From Candidatus Omnitrophota bacterium (GTDB lineage Bacteria > Ratteibacteria > UBA8468 > MWAK01): a stretch of 15,911 nt of DNA. A program made the translations under genes and the position numbers. Below are positions 14,097 through 15,911 of this stretch, in pieces. Each line of letters opens with the position of its first letter. Position 1 is the first letter of the stretch. Where the stretch lies: NCBI GenBank assembly GCA_018829455.1, contig JAHJUB010000085.1:1-15911 (forward strand), read 5' to 3'. The notes under the pieces are model-generated. The model was not told the DNA's origin and searched no databases. It worked only from the letters and a program-made list of their open reading frames with translations.

Positions 14097-14220
14097 TACC
14101 GATTCGCATTCAAAAATAGAGCAAGGCGGCAAGGAGACAGCAACGCAGGCGTACATGGAAGTACGCCGAGGATGCTGGCGACGCGGCCAACGCCGCTATA
14201 TGAATGAAGGCGAATTGGTA
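14097..14220 (+). repeat. 124-bp palindromic element between metK and coaE
   Basis: Starts TACC and ends GGTA. The arms TACCGATTCGCATTC (from 14097) and GAATGAAGGCGAATTGGTA (to 14220) are imperfect inverted repeats. Inside are hairpin GGCGTAC-ATGGAA-GTACGCC (14148-14167) and paired GCGGC/GCCGC blocks. It carries GAGCAAGGCGGCAAGG near its left arm, partly resembling GGAGCAAGGCGCGGGCA in element E2. It begins five bases after the metK stop and ends four bases before the coaE ATG. From memory, similar miniature elements are widespread in bacterial genomes. Confidence 0.72.
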
Positions 14221-14224
14221 ATTT

Positions 14225-14821
14225 ATGCTTATCGGCCTAACTGGCACCTTCGGTTCCGGAAAAAGCAGTGTGCTCAGACTCTTTCGAAAAGAAGGCGCGG
14301 TTACGATCTCCGCTGACCAAATCGTCCATTCCCTTCTGCGCCGAAAAATCGTGAAAGAGGCGGTGAGAACTATTTTTGGCCCGGCAGTTTTAAAACAAGG
14401 CCAGGTCAACCGTCCGGCGCTGGCAAAGATCGTTTTTACCGATCAAGAAAAACGCCGGAAACTGGAAAAACTCCTGCACCCGATGGTGCAGGAAAAAATA
14501 CGGAATAACGCCCGAAAATTTTCCCGGCCGAAAAAACCGGTCGTGGTAGAAGCGCCGCTCCTTTTTGAAAGCGGTTTTCTGGAACCTTTTGATTACATCG
14601 TCTGCGTTTCCGCAAAACCGGATGTAATTCGTTTTCGGATGCAGAAAAAGGGAATTACCGCAGCCGAGGTTGAAAGCCGTTCCTCCAGCCAATGGCCTAT
14701 TTCGGAAAAGGAAAAACGGAGCGATGCCATCATAGAGAACAGCGAATCCCGGGCGAAGACCGCAAAACAGGTCAGCGCCCTAATGCATAAATTAATCGGA
14801 CGCAGATTATCGCAGATATAG
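14225..14821 (+). CDS. coaE: Dephospho-CoA kinase
   Basis: Phosphorylates dephospho-CoA, the last step of coenzyme A synthesis. It is 198 residues, the normal size. The P-loop GTFGSGKSS (7-15) follows LIGLT at the very N-terminus, so ATG 14225 must be close to the true start; family members usually read GGIGSGKS, so Thr-Phe here is a mild variation. DQIVH, RPALAKIVF, HPMVQEKI and VVEAPLLFESG are typical later motifs. No good ribosome site lies before the start, because the palindromic element ends four bases upstream; only AAGG inside its right arm is near. The last eight codons (IGRRLSQI) and the stop are made by a copy of the GGACGCAGAT repeat. coaE followed by rho is a common gene order. 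Confidence 0.92.
   Translation: MLIGLTGTFGSGKSSVLRLFRKEGAVTISADQIVHSLLRRKIVKEAVRTIFGPAVLKQGQVNRPALAKIVFTDQEKRRKLEKLLHPMVQEKIRNNARKFSRPKKPVVVEAPLLFESGFLEPFDYIVCVSAKPDVIRFRMQKKGITAAEVESRSSSQWPISEKEKRSDAIIENSESRAKTAKQVSALMHKLIGRRLSQI
14795..14821 (+). repeat. GGACGCAGAT repeat, copy 3, inside coaE
   Basis: ATCGGACGCAGATTATCGCA followed by GATATAG. It matches copy 1 (12672-12693) closely on the same strand. Here it is in frame with coaE and encodes IGRRLSQI and the TAG stop, so the repeat has become, or replaced, the natural C-terminus. Confidence 0.7.
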
Positions 14822-14865
14822 ATTTTAGAAAATTACTTTAAATTAAATAAACCGAGGTGACTAAA

Positions 14866-15911
14866 ATGGAAGAGACAAAAGAAACGAAGGAAGATAAAGA
14901 AATGAAAGGGGTTAAAGAAACAATCCGGCAGTTAAATATATCGGAATTAAAAATAATGCCGGTTTCCGGGCTGCAAAAGATGGCCCGGTCAATGGGCGTC
15001 AATAACATCTCGGGCGTAAAAAAGCAGGACCTGATCTTCAAAATTCTACAGGTGCAGACGGAAAAGAGCGGCCTCCTCTTTGGGGAGGGGGTGCTGGAAG
15101 TGCTGATGCCGGAGGGCTTCGGGTTCCTGCGTAGTCCAAATTATAATTATTTTTCCAGTCCGGACGATATTTACGTTTCCCCATCCCAGATTAAGCGCTT
15201 CAACCTGATTACCGGCGACACGGTCAGCGGCCAAATCAGACCGCCCAAAGAGGGAGAGCGGTATTTCGCCCTGCTGCGCGTGGAAGCGGTCAACGGTGAA
15301 AACCCGGAAGACATCCGGGACCGAATTCCCTTTGAAAATTTAAAAGCGCTCTACCCTGACAAACGTTTTATCCTGGAAACCAAACCGGAAGAATTATCCG
15401 CGCGGGTAATGGACTTAATTACACCGATCGGCAAGGGACAGCGCGCTTTGATTGTTTCACCGCCCCGGGCCGGAAAAACGGTGCTTCTGCAAAAGATAGC
15501 CAACGGCATCACCACCAATAATCCAGACTCGCACCTGATTGTGCTCCTGGTAGGCGAAAGACCGGAGGAGGTTACCGAAATGGAACGCACGGTCAAGGGA
15601 GAAGTAATCAGCGCCACTTTTGACGAACCGCCGGAGAGGCACGTGCAGGTTGCGGAGATGGTTCTGGAAAAAGCCAAGCGAATGGTGGAACACCGCCAGG
15701 ACGTGGTGATTCTCCTGGACAGCATTACTCGGCTCGCCCGGGCTTACAACGCAATCGTTCCGCACACCGGTAAAGTAATGTCCGGCGGCCTGGAATCAAA
15801 CGCCCTGGAAAAACCGAAAAGATTTTTCGGCGCGGCCCGAAACGTGGAAGACGGTGGAAGCCTGACTATAATCGGCACCGCCTTGGTGGATACCGGAAGC
15901 CGGATGGACGA
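14866..15911 (+). CDS. rho: Transcription termination factor Rho (3' end cut by window)
   Basis: Rho is a hexameric RNA-dependent ATPase that ends transcription of untranslated RNA. ATG 14866 has GAGGTGA upstream at about the right distance. The 348 visible residues cover a charged Glu/Lys-rich extension (1-20), the Rho N-terminal helical domain (ELKIMPVSGLQKMARSMG, 27-44), the RNA-binding cold-shock-like domain (EGFGFLRSPNYNY and the strands to about 145), and most of the ATPase: GKGQRALIVSPPRAGKT (Walker A, 198-205), GERPEEV (230-236), VVILLDSITRLARAYN (Walker B), and GGLESNALEKPKRFFGAARN. The window ends in VDTGSRMD, so about 70 residues including the rest of the R-loop region are missing. 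There are 44 AT-rich bases between coaE and rho, with no clear promoter. Confidence 0.96.
   Translation, partial: MEETKETKEDKEMKGVKETIRQLNISELKIMPVSGLQKMARSMGVNNISGVKKQDLIFKILQVQTEKSGLLFGEGVLEVLMPEGFGFLRSPNYNYFSSPDDIYVSPSQIKRFNLITGDTVSGQIRPPKEGERYFALLRVEAVNGENPEDIRDRIPFENLKALYPDKRFILETKPEELSARVMDLITPIGKGQRALIVSPPRAGKTVLLQKIANGITTNNPDSHLIVLLVGERPEEVTEMERTVKGEVISATFDEPPERHVQVAEMVLEKAKRMVEHRQDVVILLDSITRLARAYNAIVPHTGKVMSGGLESNALEKPKRFFGAARNVEDGGSLTIIGTALVDTGSRMD

Overview
The window looks like chromosome from an uncultured Gram-negative bacterium. Kdo synthesis (KdsA, KdsD) and LPS export (LptC) point to an outer membrane. The archaeal-type bifunctional phosphoglucose/phosphomannose isomerase, a SpoIID-like protein inside an envelope operon, and very repeat-rich intergenic spaces suggest a candidate-phylum lineage (an Omnitrophota-like or similar group). 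That placement is inference with low confidence; no rRNA gene is present.

Layout. (1) Bases 1-2183 are accessory: two AT-rich minus-strand genes (a HEPN-motif protein and a lipoprotein) bracketed by structured repeats. (2) A short minus-strand HicB-like antitoxin gene lies at 2184-2408, divergent from (3) a tightly packed seven-gene plus-strand operon, nusA-infB-HIT-kdsA-kdsD-lptC-spoIID (2602-8900), with a good promoter at 2509-2538. (4) After a 169-bp repeat-filled gap comes hpf-ptsN-ptsI-phosphoglucose/phosphomannose isomerase (9070-12663), with every junction overlapping. (5) After a 285-bp repeat-filled gap come metK, a 124-bp palindromic element, coaE, and rho, which runs off the right edge.

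The operons couple core transcription and translation (NusA, IF-2, Rho, HPF) with envelope building (Kdo, LPS transport, peptidoglycan remodelling) and with a phosphotransfer chain (PtsI-PtsN) that is probably regulatory, since no sugar permease or HPr gene is visible here. Conserved catalytic residues are intact in almost all enzymes. The main protein oddities are an IF-2 with no N-terminal region and a Ser in place of the usual Asn in its G4 motif.

The most unusual content is not protein coding. Nearly every non-coding gap of more than 100 bp downstream of the first gene holds one or more palindromic elements, from at least five families. Two 149-bp elements (1-149 on the minus strand, 1968-2116 on the plus strand) keep the same order and spacing of long outer stem, hairpin, hairpin and short conserved motifs, although the stem sequences differ. 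I cannot assign them to a named family. One repeat copy supplies the last codons of coaE, and another element ends four bases before the coaE start.
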